A DNA stretch of 64,000 bases from Saccharothrix carnea (lineage in GTDB: Bacteria > Actinomycetota > Actinomycetes > Mycobacteriales > Pseudonocardiaceae): positions 186,001-250,000 of the forward strand of contig NZ_PYAX01000004.1 of assembly GCF_003014735.1 (NCBI RefSeq), in the 5' to 3' direction. Numbering within the stretch: position 1 is the first letter of the stretch; each line of letters starts with the position of its first letter. The notes beneath the pieces are model-generated. The model had not been told where the DNA came from and made no database searches. It saw nothing but the letters and a program-made list of their open reading frames with translations. The position numbers were made by a program, and so were the translations under genes. Positions 18,279 through 27,701 of the stretch are shown piece by piece.

Positions 18279-18382
18279 CCGGGTTCTCCCCCACCGATGA
18301 CATCACAGCTAGTCAGAGGGGCGAAACCGGGTGGAGATACCCGCGGCCGGACTCATTTTTCCCGGCGAACGCATTTCCGGGA

Positions 18383-18402
18383 GTGAGTAGCCGACTACTC
18401 AC
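18383..18402. promoter_or_regulatory. Perfect inverted repeat in the LuxR/haloperoxidase divergent promoter
   Basis: GTGAGTAG, spacer CCGA and CTACTCAC form a perfect 8+8 palindrome. It sits in the 201-bp gap between the divergent regulator and haloperoxidase-like genes, 78 bp before the latter. It is a candidate operator for the LAL regulator or another cluster regulator. Confidence 0.55.
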
Positions 18403-18479
18403 GACACAACACCGGGGCGCCGCGACAGTGGGAATCCGAACATCCAGCCAACACGGCAACGCCCGGAGGTACACACCCG

Positions 18480-19907
18480 ATGGATCCCATTCTCTACTGG
18501 AACGAGGTCGCCGCCGAGGCCGACCGGGTCACCCACACGACGCTCCCGGCGAGCGAACTCGGCGTCCGCGGCGGTCCCGGTGGGGCACGCGGCAACGCGA
18601 TCGTGCACCTGGCCATGCACGACGCCTACTTCGGCATCGACACCGGCCAGTACGAGCCCTACCTGGGTGACGACCTGCCCGAGGTCTCCCCCGACGCCGA
18701 CGCCGCCGCGGCGGTCGCCAGTGCCGCCCACGCCACGCTGAGCGCGCTCTACCCGACGCAGAAGGCGTTCTTCGACGCCCGGCACGCCGCGGCCGGCCTG
18801 ACCGCCGGCAAGGGTGACGTGGCAGGTCACGACTTCGGCCGGAAGGTCGCGGCCAAGATCCTCGCGCTCCGCCAGGACGACCCCGGCTTCGGCGACAGCG
18901 GGCACAGCTCCTCGGTCGCTCCGGGGCACCACCGGCAGGACCCGGACAACCCCGGTCAGGGCTTCTACGGCCCGTTCTACGGCGCCCGGTCCGCCTGCTT
19001 CGCGGCCACCACCCGCCACCACCTCGACGCGCCACCGCAGCCGGGCAGCGCCGAGTACGAGCAGGCCGTCGAGCAGGTGCGCGCTAAGGGCGTCGCACCG
19101 CACCTCATGGGCACCTTCCCGGCCGACCTGGTGTCCGCGCGTACGCCCAACGAGACCGCGATCGGGCTGTTCTGGGGCTACGAGGCGGCCAAGGGCATCG
19201 GCACGCCGACGCGGCTGTACAACCAGATCATCCGCAAGGTCGCGGTCGCCCAGGGCAACGACACCGCGCAGAACGCCCGGCTGTTCGCCCTGGTCAACGC
19301 GGCCATCGCCGACTCGACCATCCTGGCGTGGGCCGACAAGTACGAGTACGACCTGTGGCGCCCGGTGCTCGGGATCCGGGAGCACGACTCGTCCTCCGGC
19401 CCGGCCGGGGTGGGCGACGCCGCGCTGGACTCGGACGCCGACCCGTTCTGGCTCCCGCTCGGCGCACAGGCGACCAACGTGACCGGCGGGCGGAACTTCA
19501 CGCCGAGCTTCCCGGCGTACCCGTCCGGCCACGCGTCGGAGGGCGGGGCGGCCTTCCAGATGGTCCGGCACTTCTACGGCCAGACGCAGAACGGGCCCGA
19601 CAACCTGGCGGACAACCTCGAGTTCGTCTCCGACGAGCTGGACGGGATCAGCACCGACACCACCGGGACCGTCCGGACGCGCGTCGTGCGCACGTTCCCC
19701 GGCGGGATGTGGCAGATGATGATCGAACAGGGCTTCAGCCGGGTCTACCTCGGGGTGCACTGGGTGTTCGACGCCTTCGCCGTGGACGAGGCCGGCGACG
19801 TGGACCTCTCGCGCAACATCGGCGGCGTCAGGCTCGGCATGGACATCGCCGACGACCTCGCCGCCAACGGGCTCAAGGCGGCCAACGCCGCCGGACCGGC
19901 CGTGTGA
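18480..19907 (+). CDS. Vanadium-dependent haloperoxidase-like protein (PAP2 superfamily)
   Basis: 475 residues, no signal peptide. All vanadate-pocket signatures are present: K287-x6-R294-P295, P348-S349-G350-H351 and S420-R421-x5-H427-x3-D431. The same pocket occurs in acid phosphatases, but the length, the AMHDAYFGI N-terminal helix and the closeness of a flavin halogenase favour a haloperoxidase or related oxidative enzyme. It would use peroxide to oxidise halide, or act as a cyclase or phosphatase if the activity has drifted. ATG with GGAGG nine bases upstream. A strong hairpin follows the gene. Confidence 0.82.
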   Translation: MDPILYWNEVAAEADRVTHTTLPASELGVRGGPGGARGNAIVHLAMHDAYFGIDTGQYEPYLGDDLPEVSPDADAAAAVASAAHATLSALYPTQKAFFDARHAAAGLTAGKGDVAGHDFGRKVAAKILALRQDDPGFGDSGHSSSVAPGHHRQDPDNPGQGFYGPFYGARSACFAATTRHHLDAPPQPGSAEYEQAVEQVRAKGVAPHLMGTFPADLVSARTPNETAIGLFWGYEAAKGIGTPTRLYNQIIRKVAVAQGNDTAQNARLFALVNAAIADSTILAWADKYEYDLWRPVLGIREHDSSSGPAGVGDAALDSDADPFWLPLGAQATNVTGGRNFTPSFPAYPSGHASEGGAAFQMVRHFYGQTQNGPDNLADNLEFVSDELDGISTDTTGTVRTRVVRTFPGGMWQMMIEQGFSRVYLGVHWVFDAFAVDEAGDVDLSRNIGGVRLGMDIADDLAANGLKAANAAGPAV

Positions 19908-19944
19908 CCGAGCGTCGCGGCGAGGGCTCCCGGCGGCGCCCTGA

Positions 19945-19982
19945 CCGGGCCTGCCCCGTCGAACCGCACGGGGCGGGCCCGG
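19945..19982 (+). terminator. Strong hairpin after the haloperoxidase-like gene
   Basis: CCGGGCC-T-GCCCCGT pairs with ACGGGGC-G-GGCCCGG over 15 positions with one T-G wobble and an 8-base loop. It starts 38 bp past the stop codon. The halogenase therefore probably has its own promoter within 19983-20115, although none could be assigned. Confidence 0.7.
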
Positions 19983-20120
19983 ACGGCCGGCAGCCGCACG
20001 AGGAGACGTACCGCACGGTTCGTCGAATTCATCCTTCCCGGTTCTTCGCGACGGGCTCGCCGGCTGCCGGGCGATTCGGCAGACGCATTTCGACCAGACG
20101 ATCGGACGACGAAAGGAACG

Positions 20121-21785
20121 GTGATCCCGGTGCCGGGTAGCGACTCCGCCGCGGCGGACGTGTACGACGTGGCCATCCTCGGCAGTGGCATGGCCGGCGG
20201 GATGCTGGGCGCGGTGCTGGCCCGCAACGGGGTGAGGGTGCTGATCATCGACGCCGGCACCCACCCGCGGTTCGCGGTCGGCGAGTCCACCATCCCCTAC
20301 ACCTCGGGGATGATGCGGTTGATCGCCGACCGCTACGGGGTGCCCGAGCTGAAGGCGCTGTCGAACCACGACGGGACCGTCCGGGTCTCGCCCTTCTGCG
20401 GGCAGAAGCAGAACTTCGGCTTCGTCTACCACCGGGAGGGCGAGCCGCAGGACCCCCGGCAGGTCAACCAGCTCGTGGTCCCCGTGGCCTTCCGCACCGA
20501 GTCACACCTGTTCCGCCAGGACGTCGACGCCTACCTGTTCCACGTCGCGGTGAAGTACGGCGCCGAAGCCCGCCTGGCGACCCGGATCACCGACGTCGAC
20601 GTCGATCCCGCCGAGGGGGTCGTGCTGCGCTCGGACCGGGGCGAGGAGTTCCGCGCCTCCTACGTGGTGGACGGCAGCGGCCACCGGTCGCCGCTGGCCG
20701 GGAAGTTCGGGCTGCGGGAGACGCCGACGCGGGCGAGGACGCACTCGCGGTGCCTGTTCACGCACATGGTCGGGGTGCGCCCGTTCGACGAGTCGCCCAC
20801 CGCCGCGAACCACGAGCAGCCCAACCCGTGGCACCACGGCACGCTGCACCACGTCTTCGACGGTGGATGGCTCTGGGTGATCCCGTTCGACAACCACCCC
20901 GGCGCGGTCAACCCCTTGTGCAGCGTGGGTCTGACCCTGGACCCGCGCAAGTACCCGAAGGGCTCGCTGCCGCCCGAACGCGAGTTCGCGGGCTTCCTCG
21001 CCCGCTTCCCGGAGATCGCCTGGCAGTTCGAGGGGGCGCGCGCGGTGCGGCCGTGGGTGTCCACCGGCCGGTTGCAGTACTCGACGAGCAAGGTCGTCGG
21101 CGATCGGTACTGCCTCACCTCGCACGCCGCAGGGTTCATCGACGCGCTCTACTCGCGCGGGCTGGCGAACACGCTCGCGGTCGTCAACGCCCTCGGCAGG
21201 CGGCTGATCGACGCGTCGCGGGACGGCGACTGGTCGACCGAGCGGTTCGCCTACGTGGAGGACCTGCAGCAGGGCCTGTTCGACTTCCACGACGACCTGG
21301 TCTACAGCTCGTTCGTCGGGTTCGGCGACTACGAGCTGTGGAACGCCGTCAACCGCACCTGGATGCTCGGCACGATGAGCGGCAACATGATGCTGGAAGA
21401 CGCTCACCACCGGTTCCGGCACAGCGGCGACGACAGCGTCTTCGCCGAGGTCGAGCGCTACGGCAACCCGGGATCGCCGTTGCCGATCAGCGAGAACTTC
21501 GTCCGGCTGGGCACCCGGACCCGGGAACTCTGCGAGTCCGTCGAACGCGGCGCGCTGGCGCCGTCGGCCGCGGCCGCGGAGATCCTCGACGCCGTCCGGA
21601 AAGCGGACTTCTTCCCGCACGCGGACCAGTTCGGCCTGCCGGAGAACGGCTGCTACCACATGACCCCGGACCGGGTCGAGGGAGCGAAGCTGTGGGCACG
21701 CGCGAGCGCGCCGGCGGACATCGGGCCGCGCATGCTCAACGCGCTGGACAACATGGCCGTCGCCAAGGCGGAGGAAGGGTCGTGA
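20121..21785 (+). CDS. FADH2-dependent halogenase
   Basis: 554 residues. The FAD motif GSGMAGG is at 21-27, followed by VGESTIP, the signature of flavin halogenases. WLWVIP (250-255) fits the WxWxIP motif that separates halogenases from related monooxygenases. The sequence is closer to phenol/pyrrole-type or aeruginosin-type halogenases than to tryptophan halogenases, judged by eye only. It needs FADH2 supplied by the flavin reductase encoded immediately downstream (four-base overlap). The GTG start has AAAGGA five bases upstream. Substrate unknown; it may be free-standing because no carrier protein is encoded nearby. Confidence 0.85.
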   Translation: MIPVPGSDSAAADVYDVAILGSGMAGGMLGAVLARNGVRVLIIDAGTHPRFAVGESTIPYTSGMMRLIADRYGVPELKALSNHDGTVRVSPFCGQKQNFGFVYHREGEPQDPRQVNQLVVPVAFRTESHLFRQDVDAYLFHVAVKYGAEARLATRITDVDVDPAEGVVLRSDRGEEFRASYVVDGSGHRSPLAGKFGLRETPTRARTHSRCLFTHMVGVRPFDESPTAANHEQPNPWHHGTLHHVFDGGWLWVIPFDNHPGAVNPLCSVGLTLDPRKYPKGSLPPEREFAGFLARFPEIAWQFEGARAVRPWVSTGRLQYSTSKVVGDRYCLTSHAAGFIDALYSRGLANTLAVVNALGRRLIDASRDGDWSTERFAYVEDLQQGLFDFHDDLVYSSFVGFGDYELWNAVNRTWMLGTMSGNMMLEDAHHRFRHSGDDSVFAEVERYGNPGSPLPISENFVRLGTRTRELCESVERGALAPSAAAAEILDAVRKADFFPHADQFGLPENGCYHMTPDRVEGAKLWARASAPADIGPRMLNALDNMAVAKAEEGS

Positions 21786-22336
21786 GCCGCCGGCCCGCAG
21801 GGGCGGAAACCCCGTCACCGCAACACCACGACGTCGACGTGCGGCGACTGATGGTCGGGTTCCCCACGGGTGTCTCGGTCGTCACGGCGCAGGCCCGGGA
21901 CGGCAGGCCCTGGGGGATGACGTGCACGTCGCTGTGCAGCGTCGCCCCCGACCCGCCGTCGCTGCTCGTGTGCCTGCGCCGCGGCAGCCCCACCCTGGAC
22001 GCCGTCCTGGGCAGCTCGGCCCTGGCGGTGAACCTGCTGCACCGCGACGCCCGGTCGACCGCCGAGTTGTTCGCCTCCGGGGCACCGGACCGGTTCGAGC
22101 GGGTCCCCTGGCTCGCCTCGGACGGCGGCCCGCACCTGACCGACGCGGCGCACACCATCGCGGACTGCGCGGTGAGCGCCGGGCACGCGGTCGGCGACCA
22201 CGTCGTCGTCCTGGCCGAGATCGTCAGGATCACCAGCCTCCGCACGCCCGCGCCTTTGCTGTACGGCATGCGCCGGTACGGGGCCTGGGCCGAGGACGCC
22301 GACGCCGCTGCCCTCTCCTCCGACTTCACCTCGTGA
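21782..22336 (+). CDS. Flavin reductase (FMN/FAD:NADH, HpaC-like)
   Basis: 184 residues of the flavin-reductase-like domain: FPTGVSVVTA near residue 23, MTCTSLCSVAPDPPSLLVCL in the flavin-binding region, and HTIADCAV / GDHVVVLAEI near the C-terminus. It would provide reduced flavin to the halogenase, with which it overlaps by GTGA. The short N-terminal extension (about 20 residues) before the domain is hydrophilic. Function in the cluster follows from position and family. Confidence 0.87.
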   Translation: MSRRPAGAETPSPQHHDVDVRRLMVGFPTGVSVVTAQARDGRPWGMTCTSLCSVAPDPPSLLVCLRRGSPTLDAVLGSSALAVNLLHRDARSTAELFASGAPDRFERVPWLASDGGPHLTDAAHTIADCAVSAGHAVGDHVVVLAEIVRITSLRTPAPLLYGMRRYGAWAEDADAAALSSDFTS

Positions 22337-22358
22337 CAGCACCAAGGAGCCAAGGTCC

Positions 22359-23846
22359 ATGAAGGCAGCAGCCCCGGGGACGAACCCCGAGCTGGAAGCA
22401 GTGACCCCGCCGCGGCGGGGGACGGCCGAGCGCGGGCGCAACGCCGTCGCCGTCGTCGCGCTGTCGGCCGTGATCGCGGTCGGCATGATCCACGCCGTCC
22501 CCACCTTCGGGCAGTTGCGGCGCCTGGGTGACGGCGGCTGGGCGCTCGTCGCGCGGTTCCTGCTCGCGGTCGCGCTGATCATCGCGGTGGGGCGCCTCGG
22601 CGGCTGGGTCGCGGCCCGGTGCCGCCAGCCGCGGGTCGTCGGCGAGATGGCGGCCGGGATCGCGCTGGGGCCGACCTTGCTGGGCCAGTTCGCGCCGGCG
22701 GTCCAGCACGCCCTGTTCCCCGCCGACCTGGTGCCGGAGCTCGGCTTGGTCGCGCAGCTGGCGATCATCTACTTCGTCTTCCTCCTCGGCACCGATCTCC
22801 CGCTGGACCTGCTGCGCGGGTCGGGTGGCCGGGTGGCCGCGCTGGGAGCGGGCATGGTGGCCGTACCGCTCGGCTGCGGGCTCCTGCTCGCGGCCGGCCT
22901 GGCCGCGGACTACCGGCCGGCCGGCGTCGGATCGGTGCCGTTCCTGCTGTTCGTCGGCACCGCGATGAGCATCACCGCGTTCCCCGTCCTGGTCCGGATC
23001 CTGGCCGAGCACGACCTGATCCGGACCCGGATCGGCACGCTCGGGCTGGCCACCGCCGGCGCGGGGGACGCCCTCTCGTGGTTCCTGCTGGTCATGGTCG
23101 TCGCGCTGGCACACGGCGACTCGGCCGCCGCGGTTCTCCCGACAGCGGGGTGGCTGGTCCTGTTCACCGCGGTGACGCTGATCGTCGTCCGCCCCGCGCT
23201 GCGCCGGTTCCTGGCCGCCGCCGAGCACACCGCCGGTGGTCGGCGGATCGCGATCGCGGTGCTGGTGCTGTGCGCGCTGTCGGGCGCCGCCGTCACCGAC
23301 TGGATCGGCGTCCACGCGATCTTCGGGGCGTTGCTGGTCGGCGCGGTCGTACCTCGCGAGAACAGCGTGGTGCGCGGTCTCGGGCGCACCGTGGGCCGCG
23401 GGGTCACGCTCGTCCTGCCGCTGTTCTTCGCGGTGATCGGGTTCAGCATGGACATCGGGCTCCTGGGCGACGTGCGGGACCTCCTGCTCTGCGGGCTCAT
23501 GGTCCTGGTCGCCGTCGTGAGCAAGGTGGGCACGACGACGCTCGTCGGCCGGCTGACCAAGCTGACGTGGCGGGAGTCGCTCGGGCTCGGCGTCATGGTC
23601 AACTGCCGGGGCCTGACCGAGCTCGTGGTGGTCTCCACGGGACTGTCCCTCGGCATCATCGGACCGGACCTGTTCGTCATGTTCGTGGTGATGACGCTGG
23701 TGACGACGGCCATGACCGGCCCGCTGCTCGGGTGGCTCCGACTCGGCGCGACCCCGGCGGACGCCCTCTCGGCTGAGCGCTCGGGCACCACGCACGCAAC
23801 CACCGGAGAACCAGGGAGGACCCGAGGTGTCGAAGATCCGTTCTGA
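22359..23846 (+). CDS. Cation/H+ antiporter (CPA2/Kef-like)
   Basis: 495 residues with about 12-13 hydrophobic helices and a charged C-terminal tail. The middle carries the Na+/H+ exchanger signature regions (GEMAAGIALGPTLLG, FLLGTDLPLDLL, GAGDALSWFLL). No KTN/TrkA-N nucleotide domain follows, so it is the short form. Within the halogenation cluster it could export product or balance ions and pH; family members are also found in antibiotic clusters. The ATG start has AGGAG upstream, and the 3' end overlaps the next gene by 20 bp. Confidence 0.85.
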   Translation: MKAAAPGTNPELEAVTPPRRGTAERGRNAVAVVALSAVIAVGMIHAVPTFGQLRRLGDGGWALVARFLLAVALIIAVGRLGGWVAARCRQPRVVGEMAAGIALGPTLLGQFAPAVQHALFPADLVPELGLVAQLAIIYFVFLLGTDLPLDLLRGSGGRVAALGAGMVAVPLGCGLLLAAGLAADYRPAGVGSVPFLLFVGTAMSITAFPVLVRILAEHDLIRTRIGTLGLATAGAGDALSWFLLVMVVALAHGDSAAAVLPTAGWLVLFTAVTLIVVRPALRRFLAAAEHTAGGRRIAIAVLVLCALSGAAVTDWIGVHAIFGALLVGAVVPRENSVVRGLGRTVGRGVTLVLPLFFAVIGFSMDIGLLGDVRDLLLCGLMVLVAVVSKVGTTTLVGRLTKLTWRESLGLGVMVNCRGLTELVVVSTGLSLGIIGPDLFVMFVVMTLVTTAMTGPLLGWLRLGATPADALSAERSGTTHATTGEPGRTRGVEDPF

Positions 23847-25821
23847 ACTCGTCGTCGCGATCGTCGGCATGGGGCCTCGCGGCCTGTCCGTGCTCGAACG
23901 CCTGCTGGTGCGGCTCGCGGAACGGCGCGGCCCGGCGGTGTCGATCTGGGTCTTCGACCCCGCGGAGCACGGTGCGGGCCGCATCTGGCGCACGGACCAG
24001 CCCGACTGGTTCCTGATGAACACCCCCGCCGGCGAGGTGAGCATGTACTCGGGTGATCGCGACGAGGGACCACCGAGAGCGGGTGCCGGGCCCTCGCTGC
24101 ACGAGTGGCTCGCGGCGGGCAACGCCGGTCCGCGGTGGGCGGCGCTCGGGCCGAGCGGTTACGCCCCGAGAGCGTGCTACGGCCGGTACCTGCGCGACGT
24201 GTTCGACAACCTCGTCGCGCACAAGCCGGACAACGTCACCGTCCACGCGGTGCGGTCACCGGTCGAGCGGGTCCAACGGCACGAAGGACGGCTGTGCCTG
24301 ACGACCCGTTCGGGCCGCAGCGTCGTCGCCGACAAGCTCGTGCTCACCACCGGCCACCAGGTCACCGCGCCCAGGCCGTGGGAGCGGGAACTGCTCGACC
24401 ACGCCGACAGCCGGCCGGGCGTGCGGTACGTCCGCGGCGATTCGGCCGCCGACCTGGACCTCGACCCGGTGGGTGCGGGCGAACCGGTCGGCGTCCTGGG
24501 GCTGGGGCTCACCTTCCTGGACGTCGTCGTGGCGCTGACGGTCGGCCGCGGGGGCGAGTTCGAGCCCGGCCCCGCGGGCGGGCTGCGCTACCGGCCCAGC
24601 GGCCGGGAGCCGCGCGTCTTCGCCGGTTCCCGCAGCGGCCTGCCGATGCTCGCCCGCGGGGTGAACCAGAAGGCGCCGAAGTACCGGTACGAAGCCAAGT
24701 TCCTGACCCGCGGCGCACTCGCCGAAGCCCGGCACCGGGCCCGCCGCGAAACCGGGTCCGCCCAGCTCGACTTCCGCCGTGACGTGCTGCCGCTGCTGCG
24801 GCTGGAGGTCGAGCACGTCTACTACACCACCCTGATCCGCGACCGCTCCGGCGACGAGGCCGCCCGCCGGTTCGCCCGCCTCCACCTGGCCGTCGCCGGC
24901 GGCAAGGCGGCCTACCTCGTCGACAAGGCGCTGGTCGAGTTCGGCGTCGCGCACGCGGCCCCGATCGACCTGGAGCGGATCGCCCGGCCCTTCGCCGGTC
25001 GGCGGTACGCGGCTCCGGCCGAGTTCCACCGGGACGTGCTCGACCTGCTCGGGCAGGACCTGGCGGAAGCACTGCGGGGCAACGTGCACGGGCCGGTCAA
25101 GGCCGCGCTGGACATCCTCCGCGACCTCCGCGGCGCGGTTCGCGCGGCGGTGGACCACGGTGGCCTGCGGCCGCGGTCGCACCGCGACGACTTCGTCGGC
25201 TGGTTCACCCCGCTCAACGCGATGCTCTCCGCCGGTCCCCCGGCGATCAGGCTCGCGCAGGTCCGCGCGCTCATCGAGGCGGGCGTGCTGCACCTGGTCG
25301 GACCGGCCCTGCGGGTCGGCCTCGCGCCGGACGGCTTCCTGCTGGACTCGGCCCAGGTCGCCGGAGCCGGTCAGGTGGTCGGCACGCTGATCGACGCCCG
25401 CATCCCCCGGCCCTCGGTGCGGCAGGACGCGTCACCGCTGACCCGGCAGCTGCTCGCCGACGGTCTGATCTCCGAGTACGTCAACGCCAGTTCGTGCGCG
25501 GACGGCGTCTTCGCCACCGGAGCGGTGGCCACCACCCGGGCGCCGTTCCACGCGGTCGGCGCGGACGGGCGGGCGAACCCGGACCTGTACGTCCTCGGCA
25601 TCCCCACCGAGAACCTGCGGTGGTTCACGCAGATCGGCAACGGACGCCCCGGACCGCCGAGCGCGTTCCACGCCGACGCGGACGCCGTCGCCGGTGACGT
25701 CCTGGACGGCCGGGCCACCGGGGTCGGGCCACCCGCGGCGAACGGGTCCGCCCACGCCGGGAAGATCCGGGTCGACCGGACGCTGACGTGCGCGGCGGGG
25801 GCCGACCGTGGCCGCCGGTGA
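23827..25821 (+). CDS. FAD/NAD(P)-binding oxidoreductase (FAD_NAD_binding_9-like)
   Basis: 664 residues. The N-terminal dinucleotide motif VGMGPRGLSVLERL (about 13-26) is typical of this family, and the second nucleotide-binding region VGVLGLGLTFLDVVVAL lies near residue 220. The phrases MNTPAGEVSMYS and FHAVGADGRANPDLYVLGIP are also family-like. Biochemical roles in the family are poorly known, and an oxygenase or dehydrogenase on the cluster intermediate is inferred. The GTG start has GGGAGGA six bases upstream and overlaps the antiporter gene. A non-conserved tail occupies the last 40 residues. Confidence 0.75.
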   Translation: MSKIRSELVVAIVGMGPRGLSVLERLLVRLAERRGPAVSIWVFDPAEHGAGRIWRTDQPDWFLMNTPAGEVSMYSGDRDEGPPRAGAGPSLHEWLAAGNAGPRWAALGPSGYAPRACYGRYLRDVFDNLVAHKPDNVTVHAVRSPVERVQRHEGRLCLTTRSGRSVVADKLVLTTGHQVTAPRPWERELLDHADSRPGVRYVRGDSAADLDLDPVGAGEPVGVLGLGLTFLDVVVALTVGRGGEFEPGPAGGLRYRPSGREPRVFAGSRSGLPMLARGVNQKAPKYRYEAKFLTRGALAEARHRARRETGSAQLDFRRDVLPLLRLEVEHVYYTTLIRDRSGDEAARRFARLHLAVAGGKAAYLVDKALVEFGVAHAAPIDLERIARPFAGRRYAAPAEFHRDVLDLLGQDLAEALRGNVHGPVKAALDILRDLRGAVRAAVDHGGLRPRSHRDDFVGWFTPLNAMLSAGPPAIRLAQVRALIEAGVLHLVGPALRVGLAPDGFLLDSAQVAGAGQVVGTLIDARIPRPSVRQDASPLTRQLLADGLISEYVNASSCADGVFATGAVATTRAPFHAVGADGRANPDLYVLGIPTENLRWFTQIGNGRPGPPSAFHADADAVAGDVLDGRATGVGPPAANGSAHAGKIRVDRTLTCAAGADRGRR

Positions 25822-27517
25822 CACCGAGCGGTTCCGCGCCGCCCGGGACCTGCTGCTGGAGCTGCGCGAGGACCACGACGCCGCGTACGCCCGGTTCCGG
25901 TGGCCGCGGTTCGAGACGTTCAACTGGGCCCTCGACTGGTTCGACCCCATCGCCCGGGACAGCACCCGCGAGGCGTTGCGCATCGTGGACGGCGACTCGG
26001 TGGCGTCGTCGACCTACGCGGAGCTGTCCGCGCGGTCCGGCCAGGCGGCCAACTGGCTGCGCGGCCGCGGGGTGGCGCGCGGCACCCGCGTCCTCGTGAT
26101 GCTGGACAACCGGCTCGCCACGTGGGAGGTCCTGCTGGCGGCGATGAAGCTCGGCGCGGTGGTCATCCCCACCTACACGACGATCTCCGCCACCGACCTG
26201 GCCGATCGCCTCGACCGGGGCGGTGTCACGCACGTCATCACCGAGGGCGTGCTCGCCGACCGGTTCACCGGGATCGCCGGCGACCTGACCCGGATCGGCG
26301 TCGGCGAACCCGTCCCCGGCTGGGCTCCCTACAGCGACGCCTACGCCGAGCCGGCCGACTTCACCCCGCGGGGCGCCACTCGCGCGGACGACCCGCTCTT
26401 CCTGTACTTCACCTCGGGAACGACGTCACGGCCGAAGTTGGCACTGCACACGCACACCAGCTACCCGGTCGGTCACCTGTCCGGCATGTACTGGACCGGT
26501 GTGCGGCCCGGTGACCGGCACCTGAACATCTCCGCGCCCGGCTGGGCCAAGCACGCGTGGAGCAGCTTCTTCGCGCCGTTCAACGCGGAGGCGACCCTGC
26601 TGACGGTCAAGACCGGGACCGCGCCGGCGCCGACCGTGCTCGACGTCCTCACCACCCAGCGGGCCACCACCTTCTGCGCACCGCCGACCGTGTGGCGGAT
26701 GCTGCTCCAAGAGGACCTCGGACGCCGTCCGGTCGCGCTGCGCGAAGCCGGCAGCGTCGGTGAACCGCTCAACCCCGAGGTGGTCGACCGGGTCCGGCGG
26801 GCGTGGGGGCTCACCGTCCGGGACGGCTACGGCCAGAGCGAGACGACCGCGCAGATCGGGAACACCCCGGGCCTCGCCGTCCGGCCCGGTTCGATGGGCA
26901 AGCCGTTGCCCGGCTACCGGATCGTGCTGCTGGACCCGCTCACCGGCGAGCCCGGTGACGAGGGCGAGATCTGCGTCGACCTCGCCGACCGGCCGGTCGG
27001 GGTGATGCCCGGCTACCTCGACGCCCCGGAGAAGAACGCGCAGACGTTCGCGGGCGGTCACTACCACACGGGCGACATCGGCCGGCGGGACGTCGACGGC
27101 TACTTCACCTACGTCGGGCGTGCCGACGACGTGTTCAAGTCCTACGACTACCGGGTCTCCCCGTTCGAGCTGGAGAGCGTGCTGCTGCGGCACGACGACG
27201 TCGCCGAGGTGGCGGTGGTCCCCGCGCCCGATCCGATCGGCCTGGTGGTCCCGAAGGCCTTCGTCACGCTGGCCGAGGGACGCCCGTCGTCGGTGGCGGT
27301 GGCGCGGTCGATCCTGCGGTACGCGCGGGAGCACCTGGCCCCGCACCAGTGGATCCGCCGGTTGGAGTTCGGCGCCCTGCCGAAAACGATGTCCGGCAAG
27401 ATCCGCCGGACAGAACTCCGGGCCGCGGAAGAACGAAATGGCGGCGCAGGCCGCGGTTCCCGTGAATACCTTCTCGACGACCTGCTCGACCCGACCTCGC
27501 CCCCACACCACCCGTGA
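25808..27517 (+). CDS. AMP-dependent acyl-CoA synthetase/ligase
   Basis: 569 residues with the adenylate-forming core motifs: YFTSGTTSRPK (about 199-209), GYGQSETT, YHTGDIG and PKTMSGKI with the C-terminal catalytic Lys near residue 529. The sequence resembles medium-chain or acetyl-CoA-synthetase-like ACSM enzymes, with SAPGWAKHAWSS as a family phrase. It would activate a carboxylic acid as AMP ester and CoA thioester. It starts 14 bp inside the previous gene, indicating translational coupling. The acid substrate is not predictable from sequence; a halogenated or pathway-derived acid is inferred. Confidence 0.87.
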   Translation: MAAGDTERFRAARDLLLELREDHDAAYARFRWPRFETFNWALDWFDPIARDSTREALRIVDGDSVASSTYAELSARSGQAANWLRGRGVARGTRVLVMLDNRLATWEVLLAAMKLGAVVIPTYTTISATDLADRLDRGGVTHVITEGVLADRFTGIAGDLTRIGVGEPVPGWAPYSDAYAEPADFTPRGATRADDPLFLYFTSGTTSRPKLALHTHTSYPVGHLSGMYWTGVRPGDRHLNISAPGWAKHAWSSFFAPFNAEATLLTVKTGTAPAPTVLDVLTTQRATTFCAPPTVWRMLLQEDLGRRPVALREAGSVGEPLNPEVVDRVRRAWGLTVRDGYGQSETTAQIGNTPGLAVRPGSMGKPLPGYRIVLLDPLTGEPGDEGEICVDLADRPVGVMPGYLDAPEKNAQTFAGGHYHTGDIGRRDVDGYFTYVGRADDVFKSYDYRVSPFELESVLLRHDDVAEVAVVPAPDPIGLVVPKAFVTLAEGRPSSVAVARSILRYAREHLAPHQWIRRLEFGALPKTMSGKIRRTELRAAEERNGGAGRGSREYLLDDLLDPTSPPHHP

Positions 27518-27651
27518 CGGTTTTCGATACATCGGCGACAAATTCACCCGGCCTCGATTCGTCCGGCATGTCATTTCACGAATGGGTGCACGCCTGCCGA
27601 CCGGGCCCGGAACCGGCTACGCTTCGAAGTGCTCTTAACGGGGGAACGGAA

Positions 27652-27678
27652 CCCGATCGGCGACCACTCGCCATCGGG
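27652..27678 (+). promoter_or_regulatory. Hairpin in the alcohol dehydrogenase leader
   Basis: CCCGAT plus GGCGA pair with TCGCC plus ATCGGG, with a one-base bulge and loop CCAC. It ends about 10 bp before the AAGGAG ribosome binding site of the next gene. TACGCT at about 27618-27623 is a possible -10. The surrounding 184-bp gap is AT-richer than the genes. Confidence 0.3.
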
Positions 27679-27701
27679 GCTGTCTGGTAAGGAGCACTCT
27701 G

